Part shown: positions 22,745 through 32,770 of the stretch, piece after piece
Layout: each line of letters starts with the position of its first letter
Position numbering within the stretch: the stretch's first letter is position 1
NCBI GenBank assembly: GCA_022494885.1
Contig: JAGVSM010001446.1
Coordinates: forward strand, 43,945 to 107,944
Direction of reading: 5' to 3'
From: Micrasema longulum
Lineage: Eukaryota > Arthropoda > Insecta > Trichoptera > Brachycentridae
Length of the DNA: 64,000 nucleotides
Made by a program: the position numbers and the translations under genes
Notes under the pieces: model-generated
Told to the model about the DNA's origin: nothing
The model's input: the letters and a program-made list of their open reading frames with translations, nothing else
The model's database searches: none

Positions 22745-22945
22745 TCATATAAGTTATTAATATATTTGAACACTATATAATATTTACCAGTCTGAAGATG
22801 CCCATTAGAGGGTGAAAGCGCTAATTGGTCAAAATAAATAAGTGGAAGTGTACCAAGTATTTTTTAAATTAATAACTTATATGGAAATATAAGTTATGAC
22901 ATCATTACAATGGAATTCCATCAGGAATTGCCAATAAATAATTTA
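22745..22945 (+). mobile_element. Penelope-type terminal fragment (HH-A)
   Basis: About 200 bp shared with the reverse complement of 63776-63990: TTTACCAGTCTGAAGATG, GCGCTAATTGGTCAAAATAA, AAGTGGAAGTGTACCAAGTA and GGAATTCCATC. It contains a hammerhead-like module at 22786-22829. No coding sequence. Such a module is a known feature of Penelope-like element terminal repeats, so I class the fragment there by inference. Confidence 0.55.
22786..22829 (+). ncRNA. Hammerhead-like ribozyme module, HH-A copy 1
   Basis: Read as RNA: stem I 5' strand ACCAGU, core CUGAAGA, one extra U, stem II GCCC/GGGU with loop AUUAGA, core GAAA, self-complementary GCGC, then UA and stem I 3' strand AUUGGU. Stem I pairs over 6 bp with one G-U. 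The 4-nt palindrome could form stem III only between two copies, as in dimeric type-I hammerheads. All of this is seen in the sequence. Catalysis is inferred. Confidence 0.6.
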
Positions 22946-24140
22946 AATGAAATAAGTTATGTTTTTGATTAACATTGTCTTAAAAAATATTTTTTTTACA
23001 TCTTATTATTATTTATTCACGCACGCATCTTTAATATATTGCTTTTTCAAATTTTAAAGATTACTTGCCATAGCTGTTATTCTCTCCTTTTTCTTTTTTC
23101 TCTGCTGCATTGACACGTTTTTATACTTTTAAAATACTTATATTATATATGTTTATAAAATCAATATATTGCTGCTCTTAATATAATGTGCAATTAATTT
23201 TGAAGATGTTTTTTAAATTAACTTAAATTTATCGTCGTATATTTTACTTAAAGATTATTCTCATCGTTTTTTTAAATCCCTTAAAATATGTATGTGTATA
23301 TTTATGTTTTTCATTTTTTTTAAATGTTATGACTATTTTATTTTATTTTTACATCTGAGCATGTTTTTCATTTTTTATTTGAATTCTTAATTTTTAATTA
23401 CTTTTACAAATTTTCTTCATTTTCAATATAATTTCTATTTGTTAATACTAACTACAAACTTTAAAATAACTTTTTTTGCTTAAATTTTAATATTTAAACA
23501 ACTTCCATTTATGATTTTTCCTTCTCTTTTTTGTACTTTCATGAATAACCTTACATATAATTACTTTATATTATGGAAACTTCACTGGTCCATTAGAGTT
23601 AAGTCTTACTGTGTAAAATATAAAATTTTGTAACTAAATGTATGTTTTCTAAATAAAAGAAAATTTAAAAAATTTAAAAATAGCCCTCACACACCCAGTA
23701 TTTTGCGGTAAGGGTATATTCCAAAAACTAAATTATGTTTTAAATTATCTTTTTTTTTTTTATAAATGAAATGTGGGCCAGGTATACCAAGAATGATTGA
23801 AAATGTATTTTCTTAACTGTTTTTCTTTGCCACTTTGCAGGAACGTATCATAATAAAAATAAAATTGTATTTTTACAATTTCTATTGACTTTAGTTTAAG
23901 CATTAACTCTTTTAAAATATTTATTACGAAATAATAACAAAACCAAAATACGGTTGACGCTTCAAATACAAATAAAGTTTATTGCTTCTAAATCGTGCGC
24001 TTAAGCTTTACGCAAACGCCTACTGAATAAAGAGCGTGCTTCTTAGAACCAAATGCAAATGGGAGACTTATATTGTATGGACATGAACTCTGAAGTTATT
24101 GACATTTGAAAAGATATCCGAACTTAAACATATCTATTCT
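22946..24140. other. Unassigned, very AT-rich
   Basis: No feature recognised. Long T- and A-rich runs. Confidence 0.4.
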
Positions 24141-24530
24141 TATTTAAATTTATTTCAACAGAGAGGGAAAACATTGTTTTAAAAATATTTAAGGGAATAT
24201 GGAAGTCTAGGTATTTACAGGGCTTATGACCTGTCATTGGCTGGTTTCAGTGGCTACTTTACACACTGTGTAACATTCACCATTCTGGCCATTTTTAAAC
24301 AACCACATTTTCTCAACTCTTCCATCTGTTGACTTTTGTGAAGTAAAAGAGCTGAAACCTTTATCACGTGGGTAAGATTCATCCGGCTGAACCAAATGGT
24401 AAATGTTACACAGTGTGCAAAGTGGCAACTTAAACCAGCCAATGACAGGTCATAAGCCCCGTTAATGCCTAGACTTCCATATTATTTTCTCAAAATTTTT
24501 TCCCCTCTCTGTTGAAATAAATTTAAATAT
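24141..24530. mobile_element. FB foldback element, complete reference copy
   Basis: Two inverted arms of roughly 140 bp (24141-24284 and 24395-24530) enclose a centre of about 110 bp. Arm words in order from each end: TTTAAATTTATTTCAACAGA, ATATGGAAGTCTAGG, GGGCTTATGACCTGTCATTG, GCTGGTTTAAG-type, ACACTGTGTAACATT. The centre contains AAAGAGCTGAAACCTTTATC. No ORF has transposase similarity: the minus-strand ORFs here are just arm sequence. It is a non-autonomous foldback or long-TIR element and the commonest repeat in the window. Confidence 0.85.
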
Positions 24531-25009
24531 AAATAACTCCATAGGGAGGAAATCCAGCCAGTCTGCAAGCATTTGGACATACTCAAACATTGTTGAATAT
24601 CTTCTATTCTTTACCACTTTTTACGACGTATTTTCGTAAAACTTAAACTTAAATTACACGTTAAAAACATTTTCTTATTTATCTGCGCTTTTTAGACCTT
24701 TCTAAAGTGAATGTCTTAAAAAAAAAAATCCAAAAAATTTGTACTTTACAGATAAAATTTAATGAAACAGTAGCAAAAAATATAATTAAAAACATTTGAT
24801 AGATAACATTTTATCAAAATAGATACTTAATAGTTCTTGTTGTTTTTTTTTTAATCCATCATAAAACTTAATATGTTTTACTTCGATTATATGAATCATT
24901 TTCAAACAGTTAAATGAAACTATTTTTGTAAATGAAATTATTAAAATGTATGCAGTAATTGTGTTTATTGCGCAAAAATCAAAACTGACTTTCTCTTGTT
25001 GTAATTTTG
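24531..25009. other. FB outer flank, then unassigned
   Basis: 24531-24600 carries AACTCC..AGGGAGGAAATCCAG and GCATTTGGACATACTCAAAC, which follow other FB copies too (for example 28787, 41955), so the family may extend past the arms. The rest is unassigned. Confidence 0.45.
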
Positions 25010-25545
25010 GATATTAATTTATTTGGGACTTCTTCTTCTTCACGTGTTATATCGGGTCCCCTCGGCGTTGACGATTACTTGGGAGAAAGCTTCTCTATCC
25101 TGAGCAGTGCGAAACAGCTACTCCACAGTTCTAATCTTAGTCCATGCTCGGATGCACGGATGTTTCAAATCAAAAAAATCTGTCTTCTTCAGGAGTCGGC
25201 CCCTCTACATCCCATCTTTCCCTTCATGACAAGCTGAAGGCATATTTATCACCTCTCAACACATGGCCAAAATATGAAATCCTTTTGAGCTTAACAGTGG
25301 TGAATAGTTCTTTGTTAGTATAGGTTCTACATAATTCTTCATTGTTGGTTATCATATTGGTCCAAGATATTTTTAACATTCTACGGTGGATCCACATTTC
25401 AAATGTTTCAAGGTAGTTTATAATATAATCGTTAAGAGTCCACGCCTCTACACCGTACTGTAAGACAGACCATATATAACATTTGACCATTCGTTGACTC
25501 AGTTTAAGGTTTATATTAACGTCAAAAAGAAGATTTTTCATTTTT
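25010..25545 (-). pseudogene. RTE-b LINE C-terminus
   Basis: The minus-strand ORF 25541-25224 reads QRMVKCYIWSVLQYGVEAWT, LETFEMWIHRRMLKISWTNM, TTVKLKRISYFGHVLRGDKY. Beyond its frameshift (near 25240) other frames still give the GKM.C.GADS.R and FALLRIEKL segments equivalent to the RRQM...RAAQDR region of the 4400-4845 copy. It ends with a GAAGAAGAAG run at 25026-25035. It contains slightly more 5' sequence than the other copy. It is not functional. Confidence 0.85.
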
Positions 25546-25666
25546 TAAAATCCTGTTCTGTTGTTGAATTTGAGACTTACTATATATGATAATAAACAAA
25601 ACCATTAAGTCATCATTTTGTATGTTAAAATGCTAATGGACAAATAATTGCTTTGTAGGTTTTGGT

Positions 25667-26085
25667 TGTTGAGAGAGTTGGAGTTTCTACCTCAGTTAGA
25701 GATTGACAAAAGACGCAAGGTTGCTGTTTGATGTTAATTTATTACGTGAAGAATAAATAATGAATTATGTCGCACGAGTATAACGGTGATTAGGAGTTGA
25801 AGAGTCTGCACTTGAACTACATGCTAGCTGAGTAAACTGGACTGAAATTGTTGGGTTGACTGACTTTGATTGCGTCCTGTGCTCTCTTTATAGACCACGT
25901 TTCTTTGTTGTTCATTTCTTCATGATAGGGACGATGTGAATGTACTGCAAGACAATCCCCCCGATTTCATGTGCAACACTATTAGAGTTGCATTATATTG
26001 TTGTATTGAATTCTATGGAAAATGATGACATTGCTTTCTTCGGTCATCACACTATTTCAGGTGAAACGTTTTAGCACGTGTGTCA
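25667..26085 (-). mobile_element. Solo-LTR-like repeat, copy 1
   Basis: On the minus strand it begins TGACACACGTGCTAAAACG and ends ACTCTCTCAACA (TG...CA). About 190 bp from the start it has CTATAAAGA (TATA-like), and near the end AATAAA (polyadenylation-like) followed by AACAGCAACCTTGCGTC. The same layout is seen at 51009-51419. No gag/pol and no primer-binding site flank it, so it is a probable solo LTR of an LTR retrotransposon. No obvious target-site duplication. Confidence 0.7.
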
Positions 26086-26180
26086 TCGAATATGGGCTAT
26101 GAATCTTACAGATTTGACCCATTGCATTGTCAAGTTTATCGCAACTGATATATTTGATTAAAAGTTATGAAAATTTAAAA

Positions 26181-26250
26181 AGGTGAGGTCCCGTTATTGC
26201 CTAGATGTCCATATAATCTTCTCTAAAATGTTCATTATCTTAATTTAAAT
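26181..26250. repeat. FB right-end fragment
   Basis: GGTCCCGTTATTGCCTAGAT then GTCCATATAATCTTCTCTAA and AATGTTCATTATC match the outer 65 bp of an FB arm. Confidence 0.55.
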
Positions 26251-26959
26251 ACCAATCTAAAGCATTTTTAAATAAAATAAACCACGAATACCACTTTGCA
26301 AATTTCTGAACTTTCTTCCGTCTTATTTCCCGTGAAGAATGTCTCCCTGCATACTGAGAAAGCAATAAACTGTGATATTTCTCCCACTCGATACATATTG
26401 TTTTATTTTATATTCCAAAATGCCACGTACTTCTTCCTACAAGGAATGGTATTTTTAATCCCTGACCAAAGAATGTGCGGTATGCTTTGTAAATCGCGTT
26501 CTTACGAGATAAAAACTATCTTGACAATTTTTCCGCATTAATGCAAAACACAGAAACTTACATTTGAAAATACTTCAAAATAATTATAACTGATAGTCTT
26601 ATAATCAAAACAGCCGTAAAAAAGTTTTTTTTTTAACAAAAGTCAAATTGGCGAGCCATTTTAATTTTAACCAAATGCTTGTAGACATAAACTGGATTAA
26701 CTCTTAAAAGACTGTGGTAAATAATCCTTTTGCGCGCGGTGATGTAACATCATATTATCACAAACAAAAGACCGAATATTTTAAAGTTCAGACATTTAAA
26801 GAAAAACAACACGGATACATACAGTTTAAAAATTCCTTATCCATAATTTATAAAAATAAATATATAGTTCAGCCTTGGTATAGCAACAATAAGAGAGATA
26901 TATTAAATCTTGTATCGTATGTTGACTAGTGTGACATCACAGCCACACAAGAGTTAAAT
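26251..26959. other. Unassigned
   Basis: No supported gene. ORFs here have no recognisable motif. Confidence 0.4.
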
Positions 26960-27445
26960 CCACTAGAACACCGGTTCTCAACCTTTTACCATGCTCGCCT
27001 TGCCTTAACAACGCTCCCCCTCTCCGTCATCATTCTCAATTTTACATTAATTAATCAAGAGATTAAAATAATAATAGGCATGTTTATTTTTCATCAAATG
27101 ATAGATAAATAAATAATAAACTATTATAAAAAAAGCTTACAAAAATTTATCATTGTAATTATTAGTGGAGCTGCACTTTATTAACTAATTGGTAATTCCT
27201 CGGTTTTATAGTAGTCAGTGCACAGCGGAGATAATTTTCAACGTGCAGTATATTTCGTTGCTTTTTCTTTATTCCCAGACTTGGAAAAACATCTTCACAT
27301 ATATATGTAGTTGAAAGTGGCAAAAATAAACGCAGTGTTTTTTTGCCGACTATAGGATAAATGGCATTATTTTTTAAGTGCAGTTTATTTTTGGAGCCGT
27401 CGCGCTTCCCCGTGGGCCACTCAACCTCAAAATACAAAGATTTAA
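26960..27445 (-). pseudogene. hAT transposase C-terminus with TIR-like end
   Basis: The minus-strand ORF 27437-27162 contains KKTLRLFLPLSTTYICEDVF, KKKQRNILHVENYLRCALTT and KPRNYQLV. This fits the hAT C-terminal dimerisation domain ('kaL..llpF.TTYlCE..FS.l..iK...R..l.vE.dLR.aL..i.Pri..L'), closest in my memory to ZBED5-like hAT proteins. About 180 bp downstream on that strand the sequence ends in a hAT-style terminus: ACACCGGTTCTCAACCTTTT on the plus strand at 26968-26987. The catalytic RNase H-like domain and zinc finger are missing, so this is a deleted copy. Confidence 0.8.
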
Positions 27446-27557
27446 GAATTGATGTCTCATAGAAATATTGGGTATTCCAGTGGTTTGATTTTGTGAGAAA
27501 TTAAGTAATAAGTACGCAGCTAACTCAGGTGACATCTGTCATCAAGCTAATAATACG

Positions 27558-27741
27558 AAATTTTAGTAATTTACAGGGCTTAGCTCAACTGGCTTTAACT
27601 GACCATTTTTACATACTATGTAACATTAACTATTTAGCCTACGTTTAGCACATAAATTTCTTGAACCCTTATAGAAACGTATAGACGTTGTATTTTGTCA
27701 AATAAAAGAGCTGAAACCTTTGTTGATGTGAGTAAGATTCT
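27558..27741. repeat. FB foldback element, left part before insertion
   Basis: TTACAGGGCTTAGCTCAACT, ACATACTATGTAACATTAAC, then the centre block AAAAGAGCTGAAACCTTTGT and GTGAGTAAGATTC. The element resumes at 28681. Confidence 0.65.
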
Positions 27742-28205
27742 TTCTTTCTCTCCGATGGCGCTACAGCCCATATCGAGCTTTGGCCTCCTGCAACTTTTGC
27801 CTCCAACTCTGTCTGTTCTCAGCCACAGTCTTCCAATTTGCCATCTGGAGACACTGCGCTGCATCCTTTCTCCCTTCATCCTCCCATCTCAGCCTGGGTC
27901 TTCCCACTGATCTCCTTCCTCCCGGATGTCCGCTCATTAATATTTTAGGGACACGTGAGTCAGGCATTCGCTGTACATGTCCGGCCCATCTTAATCTTAG
28001 CAACTTCGTATGTGCCGAGATGCTCGGGGCCTGGTATGTATTGTACAGTTCTTCGTCATACCGAATGCGCCAAATTCTTCGGAGTACTTTTCGTTCAAAA
28101 GTATCCAGCATTTTAGCCATCTTTACTGTCAATGTTAGCGCCTTACACCCATATGCCAATATAGTACGTTTAATTAAACAAAGAACAACAATTTGGAACA
28201 ATTGT
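27742..28205 (-). pseudogene. LINE C-terminus (ERKVLRRIW type)
   Basis: The minus-strand ORF (28201-27761, 146 codons, uninterrupted) reads ILAYGCKALTLTVKMAKMLD, FERKVLRRIW, RLRWAGHVQRMPDSRVPKIL, a RRSVGRPRLRWEDEGRKDA basic block, and NWKTVAENRQSWRQKLQEAK ending in GL. This is the classic C-terminal tail of an arthropod endonuclease/RT LINE ('L.YG.E.WTL...L..FERK.LR.I...RLRWAGHV.RM'). It ends with a UTR containing GCGCCATCGGAGAGAAAGAA. The long open frame is notable in this decayed landscape. A related, more damaged tail is at 35440-35860. Confidence 0.9.
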
Positions 28206-28680
28206 TCTATATAATTTTTAATCTTTTTTTTTTATGCAAAGTTTCGCTTTTTATTTTGCATTGCAGTTTGCTTTTTATTGTTTCTACATGTATATAAAAT
28301 CTTTTTTTATTTCTTTTAATGTGTTGTGTATTTATAAAATTATTACTTTCTTTGTTTGTAGTTACCTGTATATTTATTTTTATACTTATAAATATATGAA
28401 AATGTATTTATTTTTTTGTTTGAATTCTTTACAAGTTACTTACAATTTGCTTTTTAATTCAATTACTTTTATTATATCCATATAAAATTATTTTTTCTTT
28501 TTACTATGTAAAGTTTCACTTTTTATTTTGCATGGCAGTATGCTTCTTATTGTTTCTAAATGTATTGTTTATCTTTTAAATTTTTACGCACTATGTTTGT
28601 ACTTAACTGTATATTTTTTGTAAATGCCCCTTGGGCGTATTGTAAAATTAAATAAATAAATAAAATAAATAATAAAATTA
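28206..28680 (+). mobile_element. LINE 3' UTR with internal tandem duplication
   Basis: Two similar T-rich segments (28236-28375 and 28506-28617) each start TGxAAAGTTTCxCTTTTTATTTTGCA and run to ACTGTATAT. After the second comes ATGCCCCTTGGGCGTATTGT and an AAATA-type tail (28650-28680). The '...TGCCC..TGGGC...' plus A-rich tail is shared with the minus-strand LINE end at 40110-40135, so this is a plus-strand LINE 3' end. Confidence 0.6.
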
Positions 28681-28860
28681 ATCTTACTAAATTATTTCAA
28701 GTACTGGGCAACGCCGGAGAGCAAAAAAATGCAATTGTCAGATCAATAAATTGTTTGAAATAATACGAGTTAATCTTGATAACTCCCCAGGGGTTGAAAT
28801 CCAGTCTATGTCTACAAACATTTGGACAAAATCCAAAAATTGTTTTGTCAATACGTTTAC
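28681..28860. repeat. FB foldback element, resumed
   Basis: AAATTATTTCAAGTACTGGG then CAACGCCGGAG (FB centre), later GATAACTCCCCAGGGGTTGA and ACATTTGGACAAAATCC (FB flank). It continues the element cut at 27741. Confidence 0.6.
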
Positions 28861-29533
28861 CGTGTTTTGGCTTTGATCCGATGTACTTTCACAAGTGCCA
28901 ACGGAGTTTCATTACTAAGAATTCTCTTGGTGACTTTACGATGCTGTACATATGTATAAGTATTATAATATGTAGCATACGTTACATTTTATATTGAGAA
29001 ACATTCATTTTTACTAAAGCTCGATTTCATTTGAATTCAAAGCATTTCAAAGAGCTATTCAATCAAAGCACTTATGAATTGTACTACATTATACGAAACG
29101 GTGATATTCTCCAAAATAATTGTTAGCATTTATACAAACAAAAATGAATACAAAGAGGACATATCAGCTTAGATACCATATGTTCATATTTATTTATGAG
29201 CTTCTGTCATTTTTATTATATATTTATTTTATTGGGTAAACAAACCGTATGTCTAAAATACAAAGAATAGTTTTTTGTAATATTATTTATTTTGTTTGAT
29301 TTATTATGGTTCACTAACAAAAAACAATACATTTGACGTTGGTATAATAATTATAAATTGTGATTTTAGATATTGTTCATAAATTAAATCACAAATTATT
29401 TTACCTGTCTAACATAAGTGACTATTTGATTTTATAAATTGCGTTACAGTTTTCTTTTAATTATTTAATGTACCGTTAAATATATTAGTATCATTAATTA
29501 ATATCAACGACAAGTCTTAAACACATATTTTAT
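28861..29533. other. Unassigned
   Basis: No feature recognised. Confidence 0.4.
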
Positions 29534-30260
29534 TGGGGACCTGTTGAATAAATTCTTGCTGTTTTTTCGTGAAAATTAACAGTTTATTTGTTTAAATTAG
29601 TAAAGGTCATTGAAAGTATTTTACATCGCAAGACGCTATTTTTTTATATCTTTCTGGGAGCATACAAATACAATATCGTAAGAACAACTCATCTTTTGAG
29701 ATTATCCACGAATCGAGCCATTTCTTGGCATCTTCATAACAACGTAAGTGCTGCTCACTCAGACCATGAGTCGTCGATCGGAACAAGTGGTAATTGGAAG
29801 GAGAAATGTACGGTAAATGCGGCGGACGAGCAATTCTTCTTATTTAACTGTTTCCAAGTATGTTTTGATTGGCCTAGCATAGTTACTCACGTAGTGGAGT
29901 GTTGTCATGCTACAAAATTGCTTAGTTGCATCCCTTCCTCGTATTGCGTTTTTTCTTCAATGCTCTGCTCAATCGCATCAATTGTAGTCGATACCGATCT
30001 CCCGTGGTGGATTCGTTAAGTTTGAAGAGCTCATGATACACGTCCTCATACTACGGTGCAGAAAATACATGGTGATAACGATGATGTTCGATGATGTTCG
30101 GTGATGTTCGGTGATGTTCTGACAGATCATGGTCGCCGGTTTCCACAAGAATTCTATGCGCTTCAGCCGCAGACTTAAAAGTAATGCAGTAAAATTCCTC
30201 GCAAATACTTTTTTTTGGCACAAAATTTGAAATGTTTAACGCCATGAAAAAATATTTTTT
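29534..30260 (-). pseudogene. mariner-type transposase, internally deleted
   Basis: The minus strand begins with an N-terminal helix-turn-helix piece (MALNISNFVPKKSICEEF, KSAAEAHRILVETGDHDLSE; 30241-30110). It then jumps, after a short tandem repeat, to the C-terminal catalytic half: HELFKLNESTTGDRYRLQL (about 30030), NYARPIKTYLETVK, YHLFRSTTHGLSEQHLRCYE, AKKWLDSWIISKDELF and a LPERYKKIASCDVKYF ending (stop at 29607-29609). These match the mariner (SETMAR-like) DD34D family. Premature stops, frameshifts and the missing middle make it inactive. Just beyond the stop, TGGGGACCTGTTGAATAAAT (29534) looks like the terminal inverted repeat. The matching TIR was not found. Confidence 0.85.
30066..30118. 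repeat. (GTGATGTTCG)n-like minisatellite
   Basis: Four consecutive units of GATGATGTTCG / GTGATGTTCG, exactly at the point where the mariner N-terminal and C-terminal halves are joined. Confidence 0.8.
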
Positions 30261-30599
30261 TTGCTTTTCGGTAAAACAACATGGAGGTACAGACGTTTTA
30301 AGCCTGAGAGCTTCACGATGAAGTTGGCAATAGTACTGCTCGATGTGAAACGGCTCAGATAACACCATCTGTCGGGAAAATGCAAAATTATTTTAACTTA
30401 TTCGAGTTCCGATTACATTAAAAATAGACAGAAGTAAACTAAAAGTAGATCGCTTCTTAGTAATAATAAAAAATGATTTATCAGATTGTTTTTCATTAAA
30501 AAAAAACTTAAAATTACTTTAAAATAAATTTCGTAATTTTTTGCAATAATAATTATAATTAGAGACAAGCATTATTGACAAAATCAATAAAGCAGCGCC
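30261..30599. other. Possible mariner 5' region, then unassigned
   Basis: Upstream of the mariner start codon. No TIR matching 29534 recognised. Confidence 0.35.
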
Positions 30600-30900
30600 G
30601 CGTTAGTTTGAACGTGCATAGCCAAATATACATAAAAAAACGTTTTAAAGGATTGAAGTTGCAAATTTTGACAAATGCAAAAAACAAGGAAGACCGAGAA
30701 AAACATGGAACAACTAACCTCTACAGATACTTAAACATGGACACTGGACACGCCAAAAGTCAGAATAATCGGCGTTCGTGCGTGAGAAGATGTATGGATT
30801 TAAAAGAAGCGCGGTACGCATGCAAAGATAGAGTCTAGTGGCGTGCTAATTTATCTGCCTACCCTTACAGTGAGGCAAAATGATGGGTTATATGTTACTT
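30600..30900 (+). pseudogene. RTE-a LINE C-terminus
   Basis: The plus-strand ORF ending at 30838 contains NKEDREKHGTTNLYRYLNM, HAKSQNNRRSCVRRCMDLKE and ARYACKDRV, followed by the conserved UTR TCTGCCTACCCTTACAGTGA. Same tail as at 1-740 but with an open frame over the last 80 codons. Confidence 0.85.
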
Positions 30901-32109
30901 TGTATGTATCTTCCACCAAGAATTTTCGCCAGTAAATCAAAGACTTACTCAAGATAATGGAAAAATATTTACTAATTGTCCTTAAGGTGTATGTTTAGTT
31001 ATTTTTATCTTGTCCTTCATTTATTTTTTGAAATTTATGCTTTAGTTATTTATCTTGATATATTTCAGACATAGTTAAAGTAAAACCTTGGTCTTACGTA
31101 ATATGAAAGAATGATTCTTTTCGTAAAAGTTGGGTAGTTCGATAAGTTTCAATAAGTAAATACTTCCTGCGGTAGAAATCAGTAGGAACCTGCCGCTATT
31201 GGTTCTGAAGTCGCAAAAGTGTACCAAGAAAACAATTTGAGCTCTGACTGAAGAAAAAGAAGTTGTTTTTCTTCTCTTTCGTCTGCAGTACAACTTGTTG
31301 AGAAGTTTTACAGCGAAGTTAAGTAAAGAAAATGTTGCAAATTTGGTTGCAGATGGCAAACCAATACTTTATAAAATGGTGGTTCACAATATATTTCTTT
31401 GAATCTGGAATATTTATCCATTAGTTATGTAAAGATGGGCATTTTGTTTCTTTCTGAATAAGTACACGTCAAATATAATAATGTGATTATTTTATTTGAT
31501 AGTTAATTAAACTGCACAATAATAAAAACAGATTTATTGACTCTCCCTTCCCGGTAATGTGTGGCAGTGGGGTGCGTTCCACAGAGGCACATAAGCAGTG
31601 CCTATCCTACTAGAGTTTCAATTAAACAATAACAAAAAATATTATAAAAAATATTAGTAACCATTTTTTAAATTATAAAAATGCGCCAGAGATAATTCCG
31701 TTAAGTAGTGTATTGTACCGATCGGCGCGCTGCCATTGGTCCTGGGTTGGCAGAAGCACGAACAACAAATGCATATTTCGTTCATATGAACAAAATGTGT
31801 ATGCATGAACAAAAAGTGCATCTGTGGGGTTTTTTTTTTTCAGTTGTAATTACGCGTGCATAAGTAAGTTAGTAGACAGTGCTTTTTAAACCTTGGTAGG
31901 TACATTGTTATAAAAAGAACAAACAAACGAATACGTTACGCAACGAATCTAACTTTTTTTAGATTACGAGTATTATATAAAAACTGTCTAGAAACTGTTT
32001 AAAGATACCGTATTTTCGAACTTAGGAACAAACATGGAATGATGATGGTAGTGATTTGGTCGTAAAGAAATCACTTTATTATTTGAAATGCCAACTTTAT
32101 TATTTTAAA
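30901..32109. other. Unassigned; short GC-richer block at 31545-31610
   Basis: No gene. 31545-31610 (CTCTCCCTTCCCGGTAATGT and GGTGCGTTCCACAGAGGCAC) stands out from its AT-rich setting. CCGATCGGCGCG at about 31729 recurs at about 53085. Confidence 0.4.
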
Positions 32110-32500
32110 ATCACTAACATAAATTTAATATGTCGACCGGTTTCGGAATATGACTCTTACTAAAAGGTTTGAAGTTTGTCAATAAAAAAAATTGCATTGC
32201 AATTATTTTCAGATAGTTAATTAAAAAAAAGATTTAAATAACCGTCCTTTACCAAAAACTATAAATATTGAAAAATAATATTTAACTCGATCGTACTACC
32301 CATCTCTTATTTTTTTTCTGAGAAATTGTAGTTCAGACGTGGAGCATAAAGTAAACATTGAACACATGACAGAAGATAAAGTATTTTCAGTACCTACTTG
32401 TTATTTGGTACGATTTAAAATATAAGTGTTTTTATTTTTAAGCTTTGACCAAAAAACAGTTATGTTCTGAAACCGGTTGGAATATTTAATTTAATTAAAT
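32110..32500. repeat. Inverted pair of GAAACCGG terminal motifs
   Basis: A minus-strand GAAACCGGTCGACATATT (32132-32149) faces a plus-strand CTGAAACCGGTTGGAATA (32469-32486) about 340 bp away. The layout is the same as the inverted pair at 61591 and 61795. The rest of the hammerhead core has decayed, so only the palindromic end is recognisable. Confidence 0.4.
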
Positions 32501-32565
32501 GATTTTACACAAAGTCAAAACGTAGTTTTATTAAGAAACAATATTTAAAGTTATTTCACAATAGT

Positions 32566-32770
32566 CCACCACGTGGTCTAGTGGCCAGCGCCTTTGCTCA
32601 CCGTGCAAGAAGTCTCAGGTTTGATTGATATTTTTTTTAAATGCACGTGGAAGTATTACAACTTCCGTGGAAATAAGAATAATCATCATGTAAAAAATAA
32701 ATATCCAAATATGCGTCGATTTAAATCAATGTAATGCCCTAGTCACGATTAAATGCAGATAAGAGAGTGG
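32566..32770 (+). mobile_element. SINE-A, truncated in the middle
   Basis: Head CCACCACGTGGTCTAGTGGC, GCGCCTTTGCTCACCGTGCA and TCTCAGGTTTGATTG. Much of the spacer and body is shortened. The tail contains AATGTAATGCCCTAG. Confidence 0.65.

Noticed and set aside
24234..24442. Two small minus-strand ORFs
   Set aside because: They lie wholly in the arms and centre of a foldback repeat. The same peptides reappear wherever the repeat occurs.
25667..26085. Endogenous virus
   Set aside because: Only an LTR-like segment is present. No gag, pol or env sequence adjoins it.
27780..28214. Plus-strand ORF of 144 codons
   Set aside because: It is the antisense shadow of the LINE C-terminus on the minus strand, which has strong motif support.
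29588..30019. Plus-strand ORF of 143 codons
   Set aside because: Antisense of the mariner transposase remnant.
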